Source of the DNA: Flavobacteriales bacterium
GTDB taxonomy: Bacteria; Bacteroidota; Bacteroidia; Flavobacteriales_F; PHOS-HE28
Direction: 5' to 3'
NCBI GenBank assembly: GCA_016699575.1
Contig: CP064979.1
Coordinates: 2,294,001 to 2,358,000 of the forward strand
DNA: 64,000 nt
Part shown: piece by piece, positions 15,166-22,461 of the stretch
Position numbering within the stretch: position 1 is the first letter of the stretch
How the letters are laid out: each line of letters begins with the position of its first letter
The notes under the pieces: model-generated
Told to the model about the DNA's origin: nothing
The model's database searches: none
What the model saw: the letters and a program-made list of their open reading frames with translations, nothing else
Made by a program: the position numbers and the translations under genes

Positions 15166-15288
15166 ACCGCAACGACGCGAAGACCGCAACGGGGCCGCAG
15201 CGTGAGTTGCGGCCCTTGTCGTTCTTGTGCAACGTTGCGTCCTCCCGTCAGGGCCGGGATGCGACATTTGCGCCGTCGCGGTTGAACC
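15166..15288. repeat. word-repeat region with GGGCCGCA hairpin after queA
   Basis: Gap between queA and ispD with ACCGCAACGACGCGAAGACC-type words on one side and TCGTTCTTGTGCAACGTTGC on the other. A compact GGGCCGCA/TGCGGCCC hairpin lies near 15193-15216 and could end queA transcription. Confidence 0.5.
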
Positions 15289-15951
15289 ATGGATCGTAGC
15301 AGCATTATCGTCGCGGGAGGCTCTGGCAAACGCTTGGGCGGTCCGGTCCCGAAGCAGTTCCAGACGGTCAAGGGCAAACCGCTTTTGATGTGGACCATCG
15401 AGGCGTTCCATGCCTATGATGCCGCCATGCCGCTCATCGTGGTGCTGCCCAAGGAGCACTTCGACATCTGGAAAGCGCTTTGCATGGGGCACCGCTTCTT
15501 CATCGACCATCAGGTCGTGGCAGGCGGTGCCGAGCGCTTCCACAGCGTGAAGGCCGGCTTGGACAAGGTGGATGGCAACGGACTGGTCGCGGTGCACGAT
15601 GGTGTGCGGCCGGTGGTTTCGCCAGCGCTCATCGAGCGCTGCTTTGAAGCCGCGCACCACAAAGGCGCTGCTATCCCCGTGGTGCCCGTGGTCCCCAGCA
15701 TAAGGGAGATCACCCCGGACGGCAGCAGAGCCTTGGACCGGTCGAAGCTCCGCGCGGTGCAAACCCCGCAGTGCTTCCATACCGACCTGCTGCGCAAGGC
15801 GTTCGAACAACCCTATGATGCAGCGTTCACCGATGAGGCGGCTTTAGTGGAGCGGCTGGGCGTGAAGGTGGAGTTGGTGGAAGGGGAGGAGAGAAACATC
15901 AAGGTGACCACGGCCATGGATATGCGCGTTGTTGAGAACTACGTTCGCTAA
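15289..15951 (+). CDS. ispD: 2-C-methyl-D-erythritol 4-phosphate cytidylyltransferase
   Basis: Third step of the MEP isoprenoid pathway: activates MEP with CTP. 220 residues. N-terminal nucleotide-binding motif IIVAGGSGKRLGGPVPKQF (residues 6-24) with the conserved Gly-rich loop, Arg and Lys; middle motif VAVHDGVRPVV; C-terminal FTDEAALVERLG and NIKVTTAMDM, all typical of IspD. The next gene starts 2 bases after the stop. Confidence 0.95.
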   Translation: MDRSSIIVAGGSGKRLGGPVPKQFQTVKGKPLLMWTIEAFHAYDAAMPLIVVLPKEHFDIWKALCMGHRFFIDHQVVAGGAERFHSVKAGLDKVDGNGLVAVHDGVRPVVSPALIERCFEAAHHKGAAIPVVPVVPSIREITPDGSRALDRSKLRAVQTPQCFHTDLLRKAFEQPYDAAFTDEAALVERLGVKVELVEGEERNIKVTTAMDMRVVENYVR

Positions 15952-15953
15952 CG

Positions 15954-16529
15954 ATGAAGGCCCCCACACGTCCTGCAGGCATGGCTCGAAGAGCATTTCT
16001 TGGTATCGTCGCAGTTGTTCTCTTCGGCAGCTTTCACCAACAGGAGGAACTTGCCATTGAGCCGGGGTTTGGGATCAGAGGGGTCGTTGAGCTGGGGTGG
16101 ACCAAAAAGCAATTGTTCGATACGATAGGGCGCACCAAAGAGCGCAGGATCAAGAGTCGAGATTGTGTGCGTTGGACAGAGCATCGATTGGACTATCCTT
16201 CGAGAGGAATCTATGCCGACCTGGACCGGGACGCGAGCTTTGACACGACTCCGAGGACCGACAGGTTGATCGACTATTTGAGTTTCGACACAGCTTCTCA
16301 TGCTAGCGTTCGAGGACTAAGGATTGGGATAGCCACACGAGCGGAGGTCTATGATCTGTTCGGTGTTGATCCAACATACCGCCACTCGTTCTCGCTGGTC
16401 ACGCACAATCCCAGCTCATCGTATGACACGCTTGGTGTCGATTTCGTCTTTGATTGCGATCTGCGCGACCTGGATCCGCTCAACGAGCGACTAATACAAG
16501 TGGACATCTATGCCCCACGCGTTCATTAG
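15954..16529 (+). CDS. hypothetical secreted protein
   Basis: 191 residues, immediately after ispD. A hydrophobic stretch (RRAFLGIVAVVLFGSF) near the N-terminus suggests a signal peptide or anchor. The mature part is polar, with no recognised domain. Base composition is clearly more AT-rich than the flanking housekeeping genes, suggesting recent acquisition. Function unknown. Confidence 0.65.
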   Translation: MKAPTRPAGMARRAFLGIVAVVLFGSFHQQEELAIEPGFGIRGVVELGWTKKQLFDTIGRTKERRIKSRDCVRWTEHRLDYPSRGIYADLDRDASFDTTPRTDRLIDYLSFDTASHASVRGLRIGIATRAEVYDLFGVDPTYRHSFSLVTHNPSSSYDTLGVDFVFDCDLRDLDPLNERLIQVDIYAPRVH

Positions 16530-16557
16530 GACGAAGAAGCCGTAGTGATTGATAGGA

Positions 16558-16635
16558 ATGGCAAGGCACCCCGACATCCGCTCCCTCTCCCGCGAGGACA
16601 TCGGTAAGCTCGTCGCCCAACCCCCGCTCTGCTGA
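16558..16635 (+). pseudogene. duplicated 5' fragment of rlmN
   Basis: A short open frame MARHPDIRSLSREDIGKL ending in TGA after 25 codons. It repeats the beginning of rlmN (MNIADIRSLSREDIDKL at 18715), including a perfect 32-base match (16572-16603 with 18726-18757). It is a truncated copy, not a gene of its own, and marks the left border of the block inserted in front of rlmN. Confidence 0.8.
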
Positions 16636-16673
16636 CCAGGTGTGCGTCCGGTGTAGACGTTCAGAAAAATCCT

Positions 16674-18089
16674 TCAAGGGTTGCTGCCTGCGAGCGTGCC
16701 ACCATACCGGTACGTGCGATAGCGGTCCGTGATCCTCCACATCTCCAACAGCCGTGCGTTGAGTTCGGACCCGGCTTCACCCGCGGTTCCTGCATCCCAC
16801 GACATCACCCCGCAGTGATCCTTCAGCACGGCCTCGGGACCGTCAGCGTCGCGGATCGCTTCCAGGGCTCGCCGCTCGCAAGCATTGGCAACCTCGAAGT
16901 GGAAGTCGGCATTGGCGAAGACGGCAACTCCTGCAAGCATGGCCGTCATATGAAGCCAGCGCCATTGCGCGCGTTGCTGCTGGATGGCCCAACAACCCGA
17001 TGCCACCACGTACAACAGAATGAACGTCACCGGTAAGAGCGTGTCGGAACGCAGGAGATTGTCCCGGTACGGCCTCCACCCGCCAAGCGGGATCAGCGCG
17101 ATGTAAAGCGCGGCTACCAGCAGCCATGGCACATGCGAGCGAAGAACGGAGCGTCCGTTGGCGCCGGTGGTGATCCAGAGAAGTGCAGTGTTCACCACCG
17201 CAGCAAGAAGCAATAGGGGCAAGCCGATGTTATCCTTCATCACTTCCCCGATCCCAGCGGGAAGACGGCCGTAGCGTTCCCACACGGTTGGTATCCCCTC
17301 TTCGTACGTGGTGTTGAAGGTGCCCAGGTAAAGCGAGTATGCACTCAACAGAACGGAGACCGCGAGCATCACGAGCGCAACGCGTGGTGGTGTGCTCGTG
17401 CTCGTCTGGGCCACGAGCCACCGATAAGCCACGAAAGTCGCAGCCGCGATCAGTATCAGGCCCGGTATGAGCGGTCCCGAAAAGGGAAGTAGAACGCAGG
17501 AGGTGCCGAGCAAAAGCAACCGCAAGATCGAAGTGCGGCCATGCAATAGTGATCGGTAGCCCAGCAGCGCCGCAAAGAGCCATAGGCAAGGAATGGCATA
17601 GAAGAAGAGGTAGGCCGGACTGTTGGCCACGAGCCCCATGCTCCAATTGAACCCTTTGAACTGCACCAAGGGGCTCAGCAAGGCCATGCTCACCAGGATG
17701 TTCCGAGCAGTGCGCATTGGGCCCGAAAGTGCAACGAGGGAGATCAGCAATAGGAACGCGATGTGGCAAACGAGTTTCGCGAGCGCTGAGGCCAGATAGA
17801 CGCTGCTGATGGGGTCAACGAAGGATTGCAGCACGATGGGGCAATGCTGGTAGTACTGCATGAAGGTCCAATGCGCCACGACCCGGTTCGGATTGGGATG
17901 CCCTTCGCCCCCGAGGATGACACCGATTCCGAAGGGATCATCGAAGATCATCTGCACATCCCAATTCGGCAGGATACCGGCAGCCATATCGCCGTCCATG
18001 GGTGTGGTGTAGTACTGGAAGAACGCCAGGCCGAGGTCCGCTGACAAGAGCGCCAAGGCGAGCAGGATGAACCAGCGGTCTCTTGCCAT
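16674..18089 (-). CDS. hypothetical polytopic membrane protein
   Basis: 471 residues, about ten hydrophobic helices, beginning RDRWFILLALALLSADLGLAFFQ. The early loop (TTPMDGDMAAGILP) with an acidic residue after the first helix is reminiscent of GT-C type glycosyltransferases, but no defining motif was recognised. It lies alone on the minus strand between the duplicated rlmN fragment and the toxin pair. Confidence 0.7.
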   Translation of the reverse strand: MARDRWFILLALALLSADLGLAFFQYYTTPMDGDMAAGILPNWDVQMIFDDPFGIGVILGGEGHPNPNRVVAHWTFMQYYQHCPIVLQSFVDPISSVYLASALAKLVCHIAFLLLISLVALSGPMRTARNILVSMALLSPLVQFKGFNWSMGLVANSPAYLFFYAIPCLWLFAALLGYRSLLHGRTSILRLLLLGTSCVLLPFSGPLIPGLILIAAATFVAYRWLVAQTSTSTPPRVALVMLAVSVLLSAYSLYLGTFNTTYEEGIPTVWERYGRLPAGIGEVMKDNIGLPLLLLAAVVNTALLWITTGANGRSVLRSHVPWLLVAALYIALIPLGGWRPYRDNLLRSDTLLPVTFILLYVVASGCWAIQQQRAQWRWLHMTAMLAGVAVFANADFHFEVANACERRALEAIRDADGPEAVLKDHCGVMSWDAGTAGEAGSELNARLLEMWRITDRYRTYRYGGTLAGSNP

Positions 18090-18242
18090 GCATCGAATGT
18101 ATCCGTTGGTCGTTGGCGACGAGAGCCGGATCTCCGCAGGATGGGTTGAACGTAGATGATCGGCGGCGTGCGCGGATGTGCTTCATACCGGGAACTTGCC
18201 CCGTCGACGGATCTTCTGCGTTAGCGCGCGCGCATGGTGCCT

Positions 18243-18250
18243 TACTTTCG
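18243..18250 (+). promoter_or_regulatory. TAnnTTCG promoter-like box of the toxin pair
   Basis: TACTTTCG 19 bases upstream of the ATG at 18270; would drive the antitoxin-toxin pair and possibly rlmN. Confidence 0.4.
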
Positions 18251-18269
18251 TCGGGCACAAGCACCCAAC

Positions 18270-18464
18270 ATGAAAGGCGTAAGCATCTTGTTCGACGAGC
18301 GGAAAAAGAAGCGCATTGTGCAGATCGATATGGACGCGATCCGCAAGGACCCGGAAGGACTCGAGGACCTGATGGACGTGCTCGTGGCGGAAAGCAGAAA
18401 GGGAGAACCGACCATCAGCTTGGATGATTACCTGAAGTCGGCGAAACGCAAGACCAAGCGGTGA
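18270..18464 (+). CDS. putative antitoxin of a RelE-type module
   Basis: 64 residues (MKGVSILFDERKKKRIVQID...), charged, ending in a basic tail KSAKRKTKR. Start placed at 18270 because it follows a promoter-like box and the upstream codons are not conserved-looking. Its stop overlaps the start of the RelE-like gene by 4 bases (GTGA), the usual antitoxin-toxin arrangement. No DNA-binding fold was recognised; the call rests mostly on position and size. Confidence 0.6.
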   Translation: MKGVSILFDERKKKRIVQIDMDAIRKDPEGLEDLMDVLVAESRKGEPTISLDDYLKSAKRKTKR

Positions 18465-18718
18465 GCTATACGGTTGAGCTCACGCGAGCGGCGGTCCGGG
18501 AGTTGAGAAGTGTGCCGCCGCCGTTCCATGATGCCGTTGTAAGAGCGCTTCGGGGATTGGAGAGCGAGCCACGCCCTGTTGGATGCAAGAAGCTCAGCGG
18601 ATACGCAGGATTGTGGCGGATCCGGGTCGGGAACTACAGGGTGCTCTATGAGATATCGGACAAGATCCGATTGGTGAGCGTGGAGAGGGTCGCCAACCGA
18701 AAAGATGCCTACCGATGA
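18461..18718 (+). CDS. RelE/ParE-family toxin
   Basis: 85 residues starting with GTG. The sequence YTVELTRAAVRELRSVP at the start and LSGYAGLWRIRVGNYRVLYE then VSVERVANRKDAYR at the end is a clear RelE-type mRNA-interferase pattern, including the Arg-rich strand and the terminal H/R-R-x-D-x-Y region. Overlaps the putative antitoxin by 4 bases at its start and rlmN by 4 bases at its end (ATGA), so rlmN translation may be coupled to it. Confidence 0.88.
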   Translation: MSYTVELTRAAVRELRSVPPPFHDAVVRALRGLESEPRPVGCKKLSGYAGLWRIRVGNYRVLYEISDKIRLVSVERVANRKDAYR

Positions 18719-19785
18719 ACATCGCCGACATCCGCTCCCTCTCCCGCGAGGACATCGACAAGCTCGTTGCCGACCTTGGCGAGAAACCCTACCGCGCCAA
18801 GCAGCTCTGGGAGTGGTTGTGGAAGAAGAGCGCGCACAGCTGGGATGCCATGAGCGATCTGCCCAAGGCGTTCCGGGCGCAGTTGGCGGAACGCACCGTG
18901 CTGCGGCCGCTGGTGTTGGCCGAGCAGCAGAAGAGCAACGACGGCACCATCAAGTGCGCCTTCAGGACGTGGGACGGCCACATCGTTGAGGGTGTCCTGA
19001 TCCCGACGCCGACGCGCCTCACGGCCTGCATCAGCAGCCAGATCGGTTGCAGCCTCACCTGTTCGTTCTGCGCCACCGGAAAACTGAAGCGCATCCGCAA
19101 CCTTGATGCAGCAGAGATCGTGGACCAGGTGGTGCTCATCAACAAGCTCGCGCAAGAGCACTACAAGCAGGACCTGACGAACATCGTGTACATGGGCATG
19201 GGCGAACCCCTGCTCAACTACGCCAACACCATGCGCAGCGCCGAGCGCATTTCCGCCGAGGACGGGCTGGGCATGAGCGCACGGCGCATCACCGTGAGCA
19301 CGGCCGGCATCGCAAAGATGATCCGCAAGTTGGCCGATGATGAGGCCCGGTTCAACCTGGCGCTATCGCTCCACGCAGCGAACGACGCCAAGCGCGATCG
19401 CATCATGCCCATCAACCAGGAGAATTCCTTGGGCGAGTTGAAGGATGCCCTTCGCTACTATACGCGCACCCTGCGCAAGGACGTCACCTTCGAGTACATC
19501 CTGCTTCGCGGCTTCAACGACTCACTGGCCGATGCCCAGGAACTGGTGCGCTACGCCAGCGACGTGCACGCCAAGGTGAACCTCATCGAGTACAACCCCA
19601 TAGATGACAGTGGTTTTGGCCGGACTGACACGAAAGACGCCGAGGCCTTCCAGCAGTACTTGGACAAGAAGGGCATCATCGCCCGCATCCGCAGGAGCCG
19701 GGGTCGCGATATCGATGCGGCGTGCGGCCAGCTAGCTAACAAGAACGAGCCTGCCCTCAAGGAAGGAGAACGTGTGATGAAGTGA
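18715..19785 (+). CDS. rlmN: 23S rRNA (adenine(2503)-C2)-methyltransferase
   Basis: Radical-SAM enzyme methylating A2503 of 23S rRNA and A37 of some tRNAs. 356 residues. The iron-sulfur motif CSLTCSFC has Cys112, Cys116 and Cys119; GMGEPLLNY and the late conserved Cys337 in DAACGQL follow. Start MNIADIRSLSRED overlaps the RelE-like stop. A truncated copy of its first ~20 codons lies 2.2 kb upstream, so its original promoter was probably separated by an insertion. Confidence 0.95.
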   Translation: MNIADIRSLSREDIDKLVADLGEKPYRAKQLWEWLWKKSAHSWDAMSDLPKAFRAQLAERTVLRPLVLAEQQKSNDGTIKCAFRTWDGHIVEGVLIPTPTRLTACISSQIGCSLTCSFCATGKLKRIRNLDAAEIVDQVVLINKLAQEHYKQDLTNIVYMGMGEPLLNYANTMRSAERISAEDGLGMSARRITVSTAGIAKMIRKLADDEARFNLALSLHAANDAKRDRIMPINQENSLGELKDALRYYTRTLRKDVTFEYILLRGFNDSLADAQELVRYASDVHAKVNLIEYNPIDDSGFGRTDTKDAEAFQQYLDKKGIIARIRRSRGRDIDAACGQLANKNEPALKEGERVMK

Positions 19786-19789
19786 ATTG

Positions 19790-19865
19790 AACCGCTGATG
19801 AAGATGATTAGCGCGTAAGCGTCTTCATCGGCATTTCATCATCCCCATCATCTTCATCAGCGGTT
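19790..19865. terminator. long hairpin between convergent rlmN and DUF4230 gene
   Basis: A perfect 19-base inverted repeat (AACCGCTGATGAAGATGAT, 19790-19808 with 19847-19865), with additional CATC/GATG words between the arms. It lies exactly between two convergent genes, so a bidirectional terminator is likely, but its arms are built of repeated words like the other intergenic hairpins here. Confidence 0.65.
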
Positions 19866-19887
19866 TGCCTTTGTGCGGTTATCCCTC

Positions 19888-20511
19888 TCAGTCGTTGAGG
19901 CGCCTACGCCCGTCGATGGCAGGCCGCCCCTCCACCAGCTTCCAACCCTGACTTTCCACCATCGCTTTCACTGCGGCCATCACATCACCGCGTTGCTTGC
20001 GTGCGGAATCGAACAGGCTGCTTTTCCCCACCTGCTCCATGATGCGCTGTTTCGCCTTCGCGTTGATGGCAGTCAGCTCGCCCTCGCTGAAGTGGTTGAA
20101 CAGGCCCTCGTCCAGGTCGAAGTAGTCCACATCGTGCTCCAACGCCAGCACCTGCGGCTCGGCGGCCGCATCGATGTACACCGTGCGCGTCGCCTCATCC
20201 GTGCGGATGGACATCCGTTCCAGGTCATAGCCCACGTGCGCGCGTGCCTTCACCCGGATCAATGCACGTTTCTCGAACCCCGGCAAACTGCTCAGCAGGT
20301 CGTTGTACGTCCACGTGTCCTTGTGACTGAACACCTCGTTATAGTCGCCCTCCACGGTCACCAGCTTCATCACGTTGCGCACTTGCTCCAGCAGCACGGT
20401 GGCGTCCTCCTGCACGGAGGGTTCATCCTCCCGGTAGATCTCCCGCGTGATGAAGAACGTGAGCAGGATGATGCCGAGCAGGAAGAGGTAGACGGGTAGA
20501 CGCTTGAGCAT
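19888..20511 (-). CDS. DUF4230 domain-containing membrane-anchored protein
   Basis: 207 residues starting MLKRLPVYLFLLGIILLTFFI, a single N-terminal membrane anchor; the open frame extends 80 codons upstream but overlaps the divergent gene. The rest follows the DUF4230 pattern (LEQVRNVMKLVTVEGDYNEV, ALIRVKARAHVGYDLERM, VLALEHDVDYFDLDEGLFN). Function unknown; probably periplasmic. Confidence 0.85.
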   Translation of the reverse strand: MLKRLPVYLFLLGIILLTFFITREIYREDEPSVQEDATVLLEQVRNVMKLVTVEGDYNEVFSHKDTWTYNDLLSSLPGFEKRALIRVKARAHVGYDLERMSIRTDEATRTVYIDAAAEPQVLALEHDVDYFDLDEGLFNHFSEGELTAINAKAKQRIMEQVGKSSLFDSARKQRGDVMAAVKAMVESQGWKLVEGRPAIDGRRRLND

Positions 20512-21709
20512 AGAGTGTGAAGCTTGGGCTGGCACAAAGCTAGGATCGGGTCGTGCGGTGATCGAAACGCGACGATCTTCACCGCAGAACAGGACGACCG
20601 TGCGACAGGTATTGTTCATCTTCGTGATGGTCGTTGCCGTGCGCGTGCTCTTTCTACTGCTGAGCGTTGCGCACCATCCTGTGGAGGAAGGGCTCTGGGC
20701 ACGCATGGTCCAGGACGGGTCGCGGGGTGACGCCGGGTGGTACGCGCGCATTGCCGAACACGGCTATCCGAGACTGTCGGGTCCCCATGAGCTGGGGCAC
20801 GCCGAACGGGAAGATGTCCATCAATCCGAGTGGGCGTTCTTCCCGTTGTATCCGTTGCTAGTGCGGGCCACGGCGACGGCTTTGGGTTGCCGCACAGAAG
20901 TGGCCATGTGGTGGTTGGGGCTGGTGATCTGCATCGGAGCCGCGCTCATGTATCGTGCGTTCGCCGGGCATTCCGACCCCGGTCACGGTGCGTGGCATTC
21001 AGCGGTCCTGCTGTCTTTTCCGATGGCCATGTACCTGCATGTGTACTACACCGAGGCCTTGTTCCTTCTGCTGCTCATGGGAGTATTTGCTTTTGCGCAG
21101 CGCAAATGGTGGACATGGTGCGCGACGTCTTTGGCGTTGCTCGTTCTCGTGCGTCCGAACGGGCTGTTCGCCGTACCTGCGCTCCTACTGTACGTACAGG
21201 AGCAAGAGGGACTGCGCTGGGAACGAGCGCTCACCGATAAGCGGATGATGTTACGTCTTGCACGGGTGCTCTTGCCGGCCGCAACGGTCTGGGCCGCCTA
21301 TGCTGTTTTCCAATGGCATTGCACGGGCTCAGCTTTCGCTTTCTCACTGGCGCAGGCAGGTTGGGGCCGGGGCACCACCTGGCCTTTCATGGGCTTCTTC
21401 CGGAGCGGTGACGTAGCCACCCAAGTGGAGTCGTGGTACACGATCGTGCTGCTGGGGGCGCTGGTTGCAGTTGCCCGCCGCTTGCCGCTGAGCTTCAACG
21501 TGCTCATTTGGTTGAACGTGCTGATGCCACTGTGCTCCGGCTCCGTGGATTCCATGACGCGCTTCACCTTGGGCCTGTTCCCCTTGTTGCTACTGCTGGG
21601 CCAATGGGGCCGAATACTGAAATGGCGCTGGTGGTTGATCGCGTTGGCCCTGCTCCTGCAGGCTGGCTGGTGGTGGCTGTGGTTGGATGCGCACCCCATA
21701 ACGGCATGA
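20504..21709 (+). CDS. PIG-V-like (GT76) mannosyltransferase membrane protein
   Basis: Up to 401 residues. The motifs GDAGWYARIAEHGYP, SEWAFFPLYPLLVR and YYTEALFLLLL are those of the PIG-V/GT76-like family (D-x-x-WY near the first loop, FFPLYP, YTEA), suggesting transfer of a polyprenyl-linked mannose or other sugar to an envelope acceptor. The ATG at 20504 overlaps the divergent DUF4230 start by 8 bases; a GTG at 20600, just before the first helix (VRQVLFIFVMVVAVRVLF), is a more likely start. Confidence 0.75.
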   Translation: MSIECEAWAGTKLGSGRAVIETRRSSPQNRTTVRQVLFIFVMVVAVRVLFLLLSVAHHPVEEGLWARMVQDGSRGDAGWYARIAEHGYPRLSGPHELGHAEREDVHQSEWAFFPLYPLLVRATATALGCRTEVAMWWLGLVICIGAALMYRAFAGHSDPGHGAWHSAVLLSFPMAMYLHVYYTEALFLLLLMGVFAFAQRKWWTWCATSLALLVLVRPNGLFAVPALLLYVQEQEGLRWERALTDKRMMLRLARVLLPAATVWAAYAVFQWHCTGSAFAFSLAQAGWGRGTTWPFMGFFRSGDVATQVESWYTIVLLGALVAVARRLPLSFNVLIWLNVLMPLCSGSVDSMTRFTLGLFPLLLLLGQWGRILKWRWWLIALALLLQAGWWWLWLDAHPITA

Positions 21710-21730
21710 GTGCGGTAGCTTGCCCCGCGA

Positions 21731-22336
21731 ATGATCGAGCACCAAGGCACCCTCATCAGCGAAGAGCTTTTCGAACGCCGCTTCGTGTGCGACCTCAGCG
21801 CGTGCAAGGGCGCCTGTTGCGAGCAGGGCGATAGCGGCGCGCCGTTGGAGCCCGAGGAGGCGCAGCTCATCGAAAAGCACATCAACGACATCCTGCCGTA
21901 CATGACCACGCGCGGCAAGAACAGCCTGAAGAAGCAGGGCACCAGCGTGGTGGACAGCGACGGCGAACTGGTGACGCCCATCGTGCAGGAATACGCCGAG
22001 TGCATCTACGCGAAGAAGGACCCCGACGGCACGTGGAAGTGCGGCATCGACAATGCCTGGCGCGATGGCAAGATCCCGTTCCGCAAGCCCATCAGCTGCC
22101 ATCTCTATCCCATCCGCACGGAGAAACTGAAGTTCCACGAAGCGCTCAACTACCACGAATGGCCCATCTGCAAACCGGCCTGCACCTGTGGCGCCAAGCT
22201 CGATGTGCCCGTGTTCCGCTTCCTGAAGGAGAGCCTGACCCGGCGTTACGGCGCGCCATGGTACGATGGCTTGGAAGCCATCTACGCCGAGTGGGTGAAG
22301 CAGCCGAAGTCCAAAGCGCGCAAAGCCGTGCTTTAG
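21731..22336 (+). CDS. DUF3109 family protein
   Basis: 201 residues. MIEHQGTLISEELFERRFVCDLSACKGACC at the start and CHLYPIRTEKL, then ICKPACTCG further on, give the cysteine-rich pattern of DUF3109 (related to the YkgJ-type CxxCxxxxCC metal-binding proteins). It probably binds iron-sulfur or zinc; its substrate is unknown. It lies between the mannosyltransferase and dnaG with a hairpin repeat after its stop. Confidence 0.9.
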   Translation: MIEHQGTLISEELFERRFVCDLSACKGACCEQGDSGAPLEPEEAQLIEKHINDILPYMTTRGKNSLKKQGTSVVDSDGELVTPIVQEYAECIYAKKDPDGTWKCGIDNAWRDGKIPFRKPISCHLYPIRTEKLKFHEALNYHEWPICKPACTCGAKLDVPVFRFLKESLTRRYGAPWYDGLEAIYAEWVKQPKSKARKAVL

Positions 22337-22338
22337 TT

Positions 22339-22414
22339 TCACGCAGAGGCGCAGAGAGCGCTGAGCGAACCGCCCGACTTGTCCCGGCTCTGCGTTCTCT
22401 GCGTCTCTGCGTGA
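22339..22414. repeat. intergenic word-repeat hairpin (CGCAGAG type)
   Basis: 27-base arms (22339-22365 and 22388-22414) pair at about 24 positions. Each arm is a run of CGCAGAG-type heptamers (ACGCAGAGGCGCAGAGAGCG / CTCTGCGTCTCTGCGTGA). It begins 3 bases after the DUF3109 stop and ends 47 bases before dnaG. Confidence 0.75.
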
Positions 22415-22461
22415 GGTCCCTTTCTACCTGAGCTATCTCCCACCTTCGCGCTCCCTTTTCC

